NCBI GenBank assembly: GCA_947652605.1
Contig: OX393576.1
Location: 18,192,575-18,256,574 of the forward strand
Reading direction: 5' to 3'
Length of the DNA stretch: 64,000 nt
From: Elmis aenea
Lineage: Eukaryota; Arthropoda; Insecta; Coleoptera; Elmidae
Part shown: positions 11,938 to 22,894 of the stretch, piece after piece
How positions within the stretch are numbered: the stretch's first letter is position 1
How the letters are laid out: each line of letters opens with the position of its first letter
Made by a program: the position numbers and the translations under genes
Notes under the pieces: model-generated
Told to the model about the DNA's origin: nothing
Database searches by the model: none
Seen by the model: the letters and a program-made list of their open reading frames with translations, nothing else

Positions 11938-12239
11938 TATACTTACAGAGATATTTTTAAACAAAATGTACATTTATATATCGTAAGAGGTGAACCAATA
12001 GGAACATAACATAGTTTAGAATAACACACTAGACTAGATCATTTATCAGGCTGCAATCATTCTATTACAAAATTATTAGGTATGCAATTAGATTAAGAAA
12101 TATAATTTTATTACAGAAAATAATTAGACATGGCACGGCTCATATAAAAATGTCTGGAAGCAATCATATAATTACATTAAAAAATCGGGCAGAACTTATC
12201 AATCACGCACTAAAACAAAAATACAAAAAAGCAACCATA
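11938..12239. other. AT-rich non-coding stretch
   Basis: Nothing recognised. Confidence 0.4.
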
Positions 12240-12590
12240 AGATATGAGATACATTCATAAGAGCACTTCCAGCAACAGCCTCTCATCAAATCTATGCATT
12301 CCTCTTGAATCCTGTTTAAGTCTTATGATTACCTTCAGCGATACAAATTACAAAGTACGGGATGAGTTTTTGTGTCGGCCTCGGCGAGCAAGGAAATACA
12401 TTTGTCCAGCGATTGCTAGATACTTATTAGCGGCTGACATTCGATTTGTCTTGTCTCCGGCAAACTGAGCGATTGCGGGCGGAGTTGAGGGTCGGTGCAG
12501 CTTCGGTCGATGCCTTCTCTTGCTGAATTATCCAAGAACAGGAGGCGTTTTAATTTTGCAAGTGTGTGAAAATTTTCAATTAAGCACGAG
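12240..12590. other. GC-balanced non-repetitive island
   Basis: Composition is balanced, with CpG-containing words such as GTCGGCCTCGGCGAGC. Short frames are open on both strands (74 codons plus, 61 codons minus) but neither resembles a known protein. No inverted repeats or transposon ends were found. Candidate conserved non-coding sequence, by inference only. Confidence 0.3.
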
Positions 12591-13076
12591 ATAACGTACA
12601 CCGTAACAAACCTTTCAAAAATAAAATATTACTGCATACATGAGAAGGCAAATATATACTTTTCCAGCCTCTCTATTACAAGAACTTACAAGTTTTTGTT
12701 ACTCAAATGCTATGATAAAAAAACTAGTTATCCATGAAAACAAACAAATGAAAGCTACGTTTATATAAGTAATTTTGGGTATTTTGTAAGTGTTAAATTC
12801 TAAAAATAGCTTGCAAATGGTATTGAGTGGTACATTTTAATTTAAAATGTTTTACTTAACTATCTACAAGTCTATTATGTATCTAAAACTGTTTTGCATT
12901 TTTTTATTGTTAACAGTGGCGTAACGATAAAGGGTGTAGCGGGTGTGGTGGGCACGAGCCTACGAGTCAAGAAAGCCCATAGGGTGCAAAAAATTTTCGT
13001 TATTTTATACATTTAAAAAGAAATCTCCTCTGGACCACCCAGTGATCATTTACACTTCGCATCTTTGCATCTACCC
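12591..13076. other. AT-rich stretch with a hAT-like end at 12915
   Basis: CAGTGGCGTAACGATAAAGG at about 12915 has the form of a hAT terminus seen in many insect elements. No partner end was found. The rest is featureless. Confidence 0.3.
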
Positions 13077-13213
13077 TAAAGCCTCGTTCACATGATGACA
13101 CTAACGTCGTGACATTTAATGCCTCGACAGTGCTTTACATTCAGTCTCACGACACTAGGTGTTCACACGTAACATAATAAACACGTTAGTGTCACCATGT
13201 GAACGAGATTTAA
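13077..13213. mobile_element. PIF/Harbinger-like MITE
   Basis: The left arm CTCGTTCACATGATGACACT and the right arm AGTGTCACCATGTGAACGAG form ~28-bp terminal inverted repeats. TAA lies outside both ends, the usual PIF/Harbinger target duplication. It is about 130 bp long with no coding capacity. Confidence 0.65.
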
Positions 13214-13872
13214 GTTGAAAACTTTATCCAAAAGCCTAATAACTCTGCTTACACACGGGTTCATTCAGTCTTTGCTAAGTAACTGATTGTCAATATAGCA
13301 AAAGTTTTATTCATAAAAGAATTATTGAGGTGGTAAGGAAAATGAAGTGATAAGATAAATAATAGGAGTACTAAATTATTACTTTCATAAATATGCATAA
13401 TGTCCAAAAATCAGTATTATAAAATAAAGCGAAAATCTAAATACAGAAACATGAAAATAATTTCGACATTTTGATTTATTCTAAGATGGTACCTACTCAT
13501 ACGATTAAATTTATATCAGATAGTAAATGTGGTTATCTAATAAGGTTACAAACATTTTAATGCCTGCGATGTAATAAATTTTCAAGAAAAATGTCTGAAT
13601 GGAGATGGAGCTATACAAGATTTTCCTCACAAATAAATACTAAAAGTATTGAAAACTCTTATTAGATTTAAAAAAATTAAAACATTTACTCTCTCATTAT
13701 GATTTTAAGTCATACTGGTGCTATTAAAAAAAAGTCTAATGATTGTTTCAAATACAAAATTATGAATACATTTTGAAGATTTTTTTGTGTAGATATGTTC
13801 ATTGTTCTTTATTATAAGAGATAGCATTAGTGTTCATTAAAAATTATTCAAAGGGTCGCGAGTCCCTCTATA
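13214..13872. other. AT-rich non-coding stretch
   Basis: Nothing recognised. Confidence 0.4.
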
Positions 13873-14611
13873 CAGGGTGGTCCACATAGAAAGGCCACTA
13901 TTGGGATCTCTTAAACGGTAAGTTTCAATTAGACAAATTGTTCCCCTTTCTGAGATCTTTTCAGTGATGCTTTAATGTTTTTGAAAAGTTCCATGGTACG
14001 CTAGATAATAAACAACAACCAAAATTGGCATTTTTTTTTAAAATTGTTAATAGCTCGGTTACACTTGATGGCACAAAAATATTTTTGGGGAAAAAGTTGT
14101 AGATTTGTTTACGCACTGTAAAATGAAAACATTAATTTGTTTCAATATTGTTTAAATTTATGACACTCTGTAGCTTCATAGGAACTTTTTGATACTTTTC
14201 ATTTGTTTTGAGCCTAAATATTAAAATAAATACATTAAACGTTCTATTATTAATAGAGGCAAAACATGATTTTGTATGATGTCATAGCCAACTATGGTTT
14301 CCATTTAAAAAAATGCGTTGGCAATTTATCTAAGAATTTAAACTATTTTGAAACAAATGGATGTTTTCATATAACAGCGCTTAAAAAAAATTTTTCCCAA
14401 AAATATTTGTGTTCTTCAAATATAACCGAGTTATTAACAATTTTAAAAAGGCCCATTTTTTATTTTGTTTATTATCTAGCGTGCCATTGGACTTTATTAA
14501 AACATTAAAGCATCACTGAATAGTTCTCAGAAAGGAAAACAATTTGTGTAACTTAAACTTCTTTGTATTTAGCTCCTACTGTTTACGAGATCCCAATAGT
14601 GGACCACCCTT
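13873..14611. mobile_element. 739-bp foldback, TA/CAGGGTGG type
   Basis: The left end CAGGGTGGTCCACAT...CTATTGGGATCTCTTAAACGG pairs with the right end GTTTACGAGATCCCAATAG-TGGACCACCCTT. TA flanks both sides (13871-13872 and 14612-14613). Long imperfect arms continue inward and enclose a short loop near 14190-14290. An 80-codon plus-strand frame crosses the right arm but is an arm artefact. Confidence 0.85.
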
Positions 14612-15689
14612 TATAATGTTATTCGATTTTACATCTCTTCAGTTGTTTTTAAGGTAGTACTTATTTGATATTAAAGTTTGGATTTTTATTTTGTTGTATT
14701 TTTGCACTTTATAATTTTAAATACATGATTTAAATTCCTTTGAAATTTCCCTTCATCCTTGTATAATATATAGTTTAAATAAATTTTGAAAGGCTCTGGT
14801 CTTAGATCAAATCTTAGATCAACAAAGGTAACCTTTGAATGTACTAAGAAAAACAATAAGCAGAGAGAATCAATTAAAAGCCTTCTACATACTGCTATAG
14901 ATGAAAATAATGTAAAACAATTAGAAAAACATAAAGAGAATTTAAAACAAATTAAGATATTTTATTATTTTAATTTTGATTCTTTCAGATTAATATTATT
15001 GGCATTCCCTTGTTTTAAATACATCATCAACTAGTTCCTGAATTTCTCATCACATGATACTCTATTAAATTTTACCGTACAAGAAACATTTTTATGATAT
15101 AAGCAAACATTTGAGCAATCAAAGTAATCTGAAAAAGTATGAAAACACAGCAAGTAGTGAGAAGTAATTAGGAGTTTTCGATAAAGTGTTATTGATAAAA
15201 ATTATGTACAAGTAATAAAAAAATCTAAATAAAATAAAATAATTTAGATAAAAGTATAAATATAATTATTAATTAATTGTAACTATTATAAAAATTTGCT
15301 ACATTTTTTGTTTGTTAAGGTTAATTCTATAATAACTAAGATAACCAACCTTATAATGATATCTTGGACACTCTATGCAACAAAGATTTAAAAATATAAA
15401 CATTTTTGTTTTGTTTTTTAATAAATAAAATATAAGTTGCATATTATATTGGAAATGGTTTTACAAAAGTATGGTGAAAGGTAATACGAATTTGTTATAT
15501 CAGTTTGACGAATAGTAGGGGACAATTTCAGTTAATGCACAGCTGTGCACGATTCGTTTTTTGGTAGATTTCCAAATTGCAATTTAATTGAAAAATTCTC
15601 ATTCATATGCAGCCAATGTAAAAAATACAGCCAAGGGCGATTTACAGTTTTATTTATGAACGCATCTCTGAATGCCAATCATTGATATT
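14612..15689. other. AT-rich non-coding stretch
   Basis: An 82-codon frame begins near 14786 but shows no recognisable motif and has the low-complexity K/N/I composition expected by chance here. Nothing else seen. Confidence 0.4.
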
Positions 15690-16180
15690 TCCTACGAATG
15701 CTGAAAAGCTTCCATTTTCCAAACACAAAGCACGAATTCTACATGTATGATTCACATTTTAAAACGCGTATTTGGCACACAAAAGCTTGTTCCATTTATA
15801 ATCCGCGGTTTAAAAACGGCGCAACGTCATTGAACCAAGTCGTCAACAATAAAACGTCTTGTAAAATATCTCAGTCACTCACTCCGTGTTTGTCATATAA
15901 CATGCAAAGACATGCTTTTATCATCTTTATAAAGACGATTTTTCTTAGGTTTTTGTTAGGCAACCCTGTCTCCACTCCACACTCGGTACGAGACGAGTTC
16001 CGGTGGCAGAACAAACCCAACGACTCCCTTCTTTATCTGTTTCAAGTTCACTTTATAAGCTGCGTATCTTTGCCGCAAGTTAGAGTTATCCTTAGTTGTA
16101 ACCCGCATCAAAACATCTAGCTGAGCCGCAAGCGATTTGAAAAATGATCCATCTCACGTCAGAAGAACCGGAGTTTTTAT
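15690..16180 (+). other. GC-balanced island containing an unrecognised 140-codon frame
   Basis: The longest gap-free open frame in the window (15698-16120, 140 codons) lies in a balanced, apparently single-copy segment. I do not recognise the product. It has no signal peptide, no repeated residues and no catalytic motif. The frame begins with ATG, but no convincing promoter or splice sites frame it. Balanced composition alone lengthens chance frames, so a conserved non-coding element is at least as likely as an exon. Confidence 0.3.
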
Positions 16181-17512
16181 ATTCTCGGTTATAAAAAAAT
16201 GCGATGCCGTCTTTGGTAAACGAAGGACTTGCTTTTTACACACAACTAAGGTTCCAATAGCAAGAAGTATACAACTCTTGGAAAATAAATGTTAGAAATT
16301 TATCGTGCAAAATAAATAACACAAAGACCCTGTTTCATTGATATTATATTTGCCGAGGCTACAATTATGGATCTGGAATATTCAGTCAGTCATAGTTTAA
16401 AAAACCTAACACATAAGTTTGTACTTTATAGGTACAATGAATTATAACATCAATAAATGTTTTAGGGGAATATGTAATTGCACATTATTATATGATAATT
16501 AAAGTTATTCTGTAAGCACTCTGCTTAGATTCGTGAAATTGTCAGGTTAAAGGTTGGTTAAATTTAAAAAAAAATTGAATGATAGCAAATGCCAAGATTA
16601 AATTAACCCATTGTTATACTGTTATAATGTTCTATTTTAATGTCGGTTGACCTTTTGTCTAATGTTCAGTTCATTCCCACCCAATATTTTAAGTGAATTT
16701 TTTTGCCAAATATGTTAATGTAACTTCATTGGGTACATAATTATTTTTGTAAAAAAATTATTATAGTTATATTCAGGTACAGTGTGTACCTCAAAACTTT
16801 TGCTTTATTGACCATTTCATTCTTTCTCTTTAAAATAAACTAAAACATCCAAAAATAAAGATTTCTATAATGAAAATAGGTATTTTTTCGAAAGAGTATG
16901 ATTTTCTTTGCTATTCTTAACAGCGCCAAAAACATTTACGAATGTATTGTGCAAGATAAATTTTTAAGTAGCCAAATTTAAAACAAAAGTCAAAATAATA
17001 TACATAAGCTTAACTAATCTTTCTTTGGAAGGATTTCTTGTCATAATGCTTTACCAGTTTCAAGACTTTTGCTTTATTTTTTATTCGTATTAGGTAAACT
17101 AGTGAAAGAAGCCAATAAGAAAAATAACAACACCAAAAACTTTTTGACAAAATTTTAAACATGTTACAAGACATACTTTTGTGTAGAAATAACATATAAT
17201 TTTTAGTCTAACCTGTAAAAGTGGCAGTTGATTTTTATGACTATTGTTTATACAATATATATTTTCACATTGGTATTAAGCAACTTACCTATAATAAAAT
17301 AACATATTTGTTCACAAATTCGAAATACAAATCGTTCTAAACAAAAAATTGAAAGTAAGTACAAATTTTTCTGTACGGGATATTTTTGTGCAACATTATT
17401 ATTCTCAGTAGTTATAGATGGGGCAATTAAAGAAGTAAAACAAAAAATGAGACCGTTTAACAGAAAAAACTAAAACTATGATCGTTACATCAGAGAAGGA
17501 AGGGCATAATAT
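16181..17512. other. AT-rich non-coding stretch
   Basis: No gene or repeat boundary recognised. A 61-codon minus-strand frame near 17010-17195 has no recognisable motif. Confidence 0.4.
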
Positions 17513-17674
17513 TAGGGATTGTAAATTTACCGACTTTTTGAATTACCGGTAATTCGGTAAAATTTTCAACCAAAACCGGTTTACCGGTAATTTACCGGTA
17601 AATCATAATATTATATGTACATATATTGGATATAGATATAATTGTTTTTTTTTAGATTTTCGCGGTTACTAACA

Positions 17675-17786
17675 TTTTTAATATAATTTTCGGAGTTTAT
17701 CCGCGTATCCCTATAGGGACAGCTTGCCGAAACGTCGAGCCAATTTAAATATTACGCGGATAAACTCCGAAAACCATATTAAAAAA
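17675..17786. repeat. Small MITE/hairpin nested in the hAT element
   Basis: The arms TTTCGGAGTTTATCCGCGTA and TACGCGGATAAACTCCGAAA are inverted repeats around a ~50-bp loop containing GCCGAAACGTCGAG. AT-rich extensions of the arms pair further out. Confidence 0.75.
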
Positions 17787-17930
17787 ATATATATTTATTT
17801 AGTATGTAACTGATTGGGATAGTTGAAGCTTAAACTATCACAATAAGTTTCATACAATATATCAGTTAAGAGCCATCAACGTAAATTTTTTTATGTAATA
17901 ATAATAATATAATTCAATATAAAATAAGAG

Positions 17931-18260
17931 TACATAGGGTGTTCTTTTCCATGGGACACTATTGCTATCTCCGTAAATAATGAATATACAAGCTTGGTTA
18001 AATGGGACAAAAGTTAGCTATTTAGGAGTGTATTTTAAACCAGATCTTGTTTTGTTTAAAAATTCCATGGCTTGCGTGATTTAACGGAAAAACCGAAATC
18101 GATCAAAATTTTTAAACTTAATTATCTCGGTTATTGTTGCGTATACACAAAAACGCCAAAAGAAAAATGTTTTGTAGACTTAGTTTGCCATAAGAAGACG
18201 ATAGTCAGATATTTATTTATAAATTACCGTGCGAGATATTTGACAGAGAAGTGAGTAAAC
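17931..18260 (+). mobile_element. Solo left end of a TA/CAGGGTG-type element nested in the hAT
   Basis: AGGGTGTTCTTTTCCATGGG follows a TA and continues with text of the foldback type (TCTCGGTTATTG, GCGAGATATTTGAC). No right end was found before the hAT terminus. Confidence 0.4.
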
Positions 18261-18487
18261 AATCATATTCCATTTGTATCTATTTTCCCCTTATTTTTTC
18301 TCCCTGAAAATAAGGCAATATTCTTTTTTGATTATTTGATTTAGATTTTTATCATTATTGGAAAAATATTGTAAAATTACCGGAATTACCGGTAAAAAAT
18401 TGGAAAATTACCGGTAAAATTTGAAGAGCCTTTTTTGCGATTTACAATCCCTACATAATATCACATTAAATGGGCTTAGGTTGGGAC

Positions 18488-19040
18488 TAGTGATTGCAAT
18501 ACCGGTATACCGGTATACCGAATACCGGTATACCGTGCCATTTTACAATACCGAAATACCGTCTCATTTGATAGTCTAATACCGGTATTCGGTATTAATA
18601 TTTTTGTTTTTTTTTTAAATTTGATTTTTATTCTTTAATAGTCTCTTTTACAATTCATAGTTGTAATAACATGAAAGGACGTTAATTGTACAACTGCAAC
18701 TAAAGAACATAAACAAATTACAATAACGATGGAGCAAAAATTGCAGTCTGCCATAAATAAAAAAATAGCAATAAATGCAAAACACAAAATCGTGCCACAA
18801 AATGATGTATTTTTAAGTTAATTAAAAGATATGAGATTATTAGAAGACGAAGGACGAAGGGAAATACCTAGAAATAGTACCTATATGCCCATCTCCTAAC
18901 AATTCCACCAAGTGTTAAATTGGAGCGAGCGGTTTTCTGGAGCAGGAAAAATTTGTACCAAAGTTCGCTCATGGCTTAGTGATGAAACAAATGATGCCTT
19001 ATGCTTTTTAAAGTCTCACTTTAAAAATAGCTAAAATGGC
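18488..19040 (+). mobile_element. hAT deletion derivative with ATACCGGTAT subterminal repeats
   Basis: The left end TAGTGATTGC is followed by several copies of ATACCGGTAT-like words (18497-18600), then AT-rich DNA, then a hAT transposase C-terminus. The right terminus is not visible because a different TA/CAGGGTG element starts at 19047. Its end resembles that of the adjacent 17513-18453 element, so two related families lie side by side. Confidence 0.65.
18815..19034 (+). pseudogene. hAT transposase C-terminal (dimerisation) fragment
   Basis: Three frames must be read in turn: LLEDEGRREIPRN, then LTIPPSVKLERAVF, then SGAGKICTKVRSWLSDETND followed by ALCFLKSHFKNS and a stop at 19032-19034. 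This is the conserved hAT C-terminal block (IPPTS--xERxFS-AG-I-TK-RS-LSDE--DALCFLxSxF) that mediates dimerisation and completes the catalytic fold. At least two frameshifts break it. Nothing of the catalytic core or BED finger is present, so it is the tail of a deleted element. Its start coordinate is approximate. The element's own left end lies at 18488. Confidence 0.85.
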
Positions 19041-19046
19041 AATATA

Positions 19047-19500
19047 CAGGGTGTCCCCATTATACACGGCAAAAAAGTATGTGCATATTCCTGAGTGAAA
19101 ATGATGACCATTTGTCAAATATTTTGTTATCCGAAAATGCTTCCTTTCAAAGTTAGAGACCTCCAAAGTTGCAAGAAAAAAAATTCAAAAAATCGATTAC
19201 GTCCTAGCCGTTTAAGCTAGAGCTATCAAACTTGGCCGAAATGTTTGGGTGTTTCCCATTGACTTTGTGGGATAATTAGAAAGAAAACACGTAATTGGAA
19301 GTATGATTTATAGTCAGGTCATCCGCTTACCATCTTCAGAATTTTTTTCTCTGGAATAAAATTGAAAATGTCATTCGTCCATAAGAAAGTACGACTTAGG
19401 AAGAAAAAATTCGTCCCTCTTTGTTTTTTGCTGTAAACGTAGCCGTTTTCGAGAAAATTAGCGCTAAAGATGCATCGACAAACTCTGTTTATACACCTCA
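19047..19500 (+). mobile_element. Solo left end of a TA/CAGGGTG element
   Basis: TA then CAGGGTGTCCCCATTATACA. It is followed by text typical of this class (CGTTTAAGCTAGAGCTATC, CGTTTTCGAGAAAATTAGCG). No inverted partner was found. The right boundary is a guess. Confidence 0.5.
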
Positions 19501-19579
19501 AATATTTTTTTTAACTAAACTTAGTTGGCTAATGTCATGCTTGACTTAAGGCTCACTTAACACTCACAAACAAAAAAAA

Positions 19580-20000
19580 GTGGCCGTGTGAATGCAGTAG
19601 AAATGGGATTTTTCAGAAAAATCCTAGGAAAAACCAAAAAAGATAGAATCAGAAATGAATCATATAGAGAACAATTAAAGATAAAACCAGTTGAAACAAA
19701 AATACAAGAAAGACAGCTGGGATGGTTGGGTCACATTATTAAGATGAAAGATAAAGGTTAACCAGAAAAGCCTATGAAGCAAGATCACAGGGAAAAAACA
19801 AAAGAGGTAGACCGAGAAAAACCTGGCAAGACGAAGTTAAAAAAGCAGCAACTGAAAGAAACATCAAATGGAAAGACATAAAAAAGCTAGCACAAGACAG
19901 AAAAACATAAAAAAAGTCAGCACAACACAACTCAACAGTCCTACACCTTCAGTAGGAGGACTCATAACTAAATTAAATAATAAGTATGTCCGTATGATCT
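19580..20000 (+). mobile_element. 3' end of a non-LTR retrotransposon (copy 1)
   Basis: It covers the last part of the ORF and a short 3' tail ending in AAATTAAATAATAA. A second copy of the same end lies at 39985-40355. Both lack all upstream reverse-transcriptase sequence, the usual outcome of 5'-truncated target-primed insertion. Confidence 0.8.
19588..19910 (+). pseudogene. C-terminal fragment of LINE endonuclease/reverse transcriptase protein
   Basis: The plus strand reads VNAVEMGFFRKILGKTKKDR, IRNESYREQLKI, ERQLGWLGHIIKM, stop at 19759-19761, and then in shifted frames a KKQ-GR block, PRKTWQDEVKKAATERNI and WKDIKKLAQDRKT. This is the basic tail found after the reverse transcriptase domain in many insect non-LTR proteins (AxEMxFLR---G-T--DRIRN--IR--L, RQL-W-GH--RM, GRPRKTW-D-V, A-DR--W). 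The stop and frameshifts show it is dead. The reverse transcriptase and endonuclease domains are absent. Which LINE clade it belongs to cannot be decided from this tail. Confidence 0.8.
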
Positions 20001-20460
20001 TGTTACACGACCCGTAATATATAGAATGATACAGTATTAATTAATACGAAATATTATTAACTACAATTTTTGTTGCATCATGTAATGTATTAACAATAAA
20101 ATTTGTTTAATGTTTTACGTTTTCATTTTTTAGAAACATTATTATTTAAATGCAGTTTTATCCAGTCATTACAGTTTAGTAATTTATAATGTACAAAAGA
20201 TTGTCTATTCAACATTTAATTTTAATTTTAATCACATGATATTCATTTACCCGCCTAAATGTATTTATTAGTAGTTTTTGTATTATTCGGAACTAATACA
20301 TACATTGCAACTCGACATTGCTTTTATATTTTATTTGTTAACACAAAAATATAATTAATGAACTGTTTTGTAGCGGCTATACTTATAGTCAGGTGTAACT
20401 ACCGTCTGTTACGTGAAATAATCATCAATAACAAATTACAACAGCTATTGGAGCATGCAG
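20001..20460. other. AT-rich non-coding stretch
   Basis: Nothing recognised. Confidence 0.4.
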
Positions 20461-21150
20461 CAGTGGTTCCCAAAGATTTTTGTCCAGACCCCTTAACACT
20501 CTTAAAAATGGTTTGAGTACCCAAACAATTTTAATTTGGGTTAAATCTTTCAATGTTTCACATTAGAAATTAAACCAGATAATTTTAAAATAATTATTAA
20601 ATTCAAAATAATTAGTTGTTGGACAATATTGAGCTAGCAAGAACACAATGAAAAGTATTGAGAACAGCTAAATTAATCTCTCTAAACGTTTACATGCGTA
20701 CCCAACACCAAATTCCAAATTTTTTGGTTCACAGCGTCCTTGCTTATAAGATATTTTTTTTAAAGCAGAGCAAAAAATACACCTAATAGTGTCACTAATT
20801 AAGAAGTTTTAAACTTCATTTTTGTTAAAAGTTTGAAATAATACAAATTATTTGAAAAAAAAAGTAAGAATACAAAAAATAATGAACTTTATTTTGACTG
20901 AATTTTGATGGATTTCGAAAACTCGATTAAAATGCCGTTCAGTTATTTTGATTACTGGCAGACCTTAAGAGTCGAAACAAAATCCAAGAAACTAAAAAGT
21001 TCTAGACTAGAATACCGACAAAATACAATCAGAATAATTTAAATCGTAAACTAGCACGATCTAGCAGTTGCGCAAAACTTGATAGATGTCGCTTTTCGTT
21101 GAAAACTTTTAACGTCTCAGCGACCGGGGCGCACAGTTTTGAAACCGCTG
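20461..21150. mobile_element. Region bounded by two hAT-like termini
   Basis: The left end is CAGTGGTTCCCAAAGATTTT. The right end, read on the minus strand, is CAGCGGTTTCAAAACTGTGC followed by the GC-rich GCCCCGG. Both have the CAG-GGTT form of hAT ends. The flanking 8-mers differ, so these may be ends of two different elements rather than one of 690 bp. No coding region. Confidence 0.45.
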
Positions 21151-22083
21151 GTATAATAAACGTAAGTTGCATGAAAATAAAGCCGTAACCACTCATACTT
21201 AATGTTGTTTTTTTATTTATATTGTAAGGTAACAAAACACTTTAATTTTACATAGAGCAGTGCCTTGGCCCTTAATTTAAGAATATCCACTTGCACTGTT
21301 GAACTGTATAATACATTGAGACTGGTCAATAGCCCATCGTCTGTCAACTTTCGGATATGGAGTCGATTGGTCATGCGTCAAGTTAAAGAATGGGTAGTCC
21401 TTTGTCGGTTAATAAGATCTAATTTAATATCTACGATATCATTTTTTATTCTCGTAAGTTGTCTTAAAAGAAAATATTATTGTAATTAATAAAAAAGATT
21501 GCCAAACTGCTTATGTTTTTCATTTGTGGTGTAAGGAATAAAAATAAAATATGTTTCATTAATGTAATATAATTATAATAGTTGGTTCCAAGTATAAATA
21601 AAAAAATGTCGAAGCGTTTTCACTTTTATTTGCAGTTGAAGTAATGGAATTCTCAAATGTAGACAAAACGGCGTATAGTGACAGAAAAACAAAATAAGGC
21701 AGTCATAAGAAATTGGTACATAAATATTAGTAATCACTAGCCGATGCCGTCCAAAAAATTGCACAGAACATAGTTTTACACATTCAAAAATTTTGCTTGT
21801 TAAAAAAATTGCAAGTTTTATTTAAATTGGAGTTTTTCGTTTTTATCTTCAGTGTTTTAGAATACGACAAAAAAAATTAGTTTTGTGTCGTAATATTCTT
21901 CAACATAATTTTTGGCAGTTTTTTTCAAGGGACGCGAAGGGAAAACTATTTATAAAAACAATAAGACGCCAGTGTGAAACGGAACAAGCTTAAAACAATT
22001 GTAGGACTTTTTTTAAGTCAACAATGTGAAACGGGATGGATTTTTTAAACAATTCGGGGACTTCTTTTCCTTAGTCGCTATGG
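21151..22083. other. Non-coding stretch, partly GC-balanced
   Basis: A balanced patch at 21240-21420 carries an unrecognised 74-codon frame. The remainder is AT-rich and featureless. Confidence 0.35.
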
Positions 22084-22161
22084 CACAAAAGGCTTCAGGG
22101 GAGCGCAATAAAAATTGATATGGAAGAATTGATATGGAAGAAAGGTTAAGAAACACTACTG
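22084..22161 (+). mobile_element. hAT terminal fragment (family copy 3)
   Basis: It ends GGTTAAGAAACACTACTG, the inverted counterpart of CAGTGTTTCTTAACC at 11058. It shares the GCGCAATAAAAATTGATATG block with copies 1 and 2. A TA-flanked foldback begins 2 bp after it. Confidence 0.55.
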
Positions 22162-22163
22162 TA

Positions 22164-22894
22164 CAGGGTGGCCTATTTTCGATGCCCATACAGGGAGAGT
22201 ATCTCGGTTATTATCAGAGATGGAAAAAACTAAGTACGTTTTTCGAGAGAAATTCATCGCCGTAAACAGATTTTTGATATATTTAATTTTCTAAACATAG
22301 CCAAAAACCGATTTTGGGCAATTTTCAAAAATGTTAAATATCTCGCTTAAACGAGAAGATAGAGAGAAACTTTTAAAACATTTTTGGCATGGTTTTTTAT
22401 CCTTAACAAGATAGGGATATTTAATTTTTTTACTTATATAAATATCGATATATTACACCTAACTTCCTTATTTTAATTAGCAACCATAAGCAAATAATGT
22501 GTTTTTGAAAAGCGCAAAAAGGAAGCTTTCGATTTATGTCAAAGCCAACTATGGTTGCTATTTAAAATAAGAAAGTTAGGTGTAATATATCGATATTTAT
22601 ATAAGTAAAAAAGAATTGAATATCGCTATCTTATTGAGGATAAAAACCATGCCAAAAATGTCTTTAAGGTTTTTCTCTATCTTTTCGTTTAAGCGAGATA
22701 TTTAATATTTTTGAAAATTGCCAAAAATCGGTTTTTGGCTATATTTCGAAAATTAAAAAAGATATCAAAAATCTGTTTACGGCAATGAATTTCTCTCGAA
22801 AAAAGAAATCAAGACTACGTACTTAGTTTTTTTTCTATCTATGATAACAACCGAGATATTCTTCCTGTAGAGGCATCGAAAATAGGCCACCCTT
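22164..22894. mobile_element. 731-bp foldback, TA/CAGGGTGG type
   Basis: The left end CAGGGTGGCCTATTTTCGAT and the right end ATCGAAAATAGGCCACCCTT are reverse complements. TA flanks both (22162-22163, 22895-22896). The arms pair almost throughout (about 330 bp each), including an AGGTGTAATATATCGATATT block on one side and its complement on the other. The loop at about 22490-22560 is short and has no recognisable frame. Confidence 0.92.

Larger units (their letters stand above)
17513..18453. mobile_element. Non-autonomous hAT element with exact 8-bp target duplication
   Basis: The ends are TAGGGATTGTAAAT and its reverse complement ATTTACAATCCCTA. The 8-mer CATAATAT lies immediately outside both ends (17505-17512 and 18454-18461), diagnostic of hAT insertion. 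Both subterminal regions carry several copies of the palindromic word TTACCGGTAA, probable transposase binding sites. No transposase frame is inside. Two smaller repeats are nested: a hairpin at 17675-17786 and a solo TA/AGGGTG end near 17931. Confidence 0.93.

Noticed and set aside
14266..14508. 80-codon frame in the 13.9-14.6-kb foldback
   Set aside because: It follows the inverted arm and disappears in the mirrored copy; not a gene.
18072..18254. 60-codon plus-strand frame inside the hAT element
   Set aside because: Lies in a nested non-coding repeat end; no motif.
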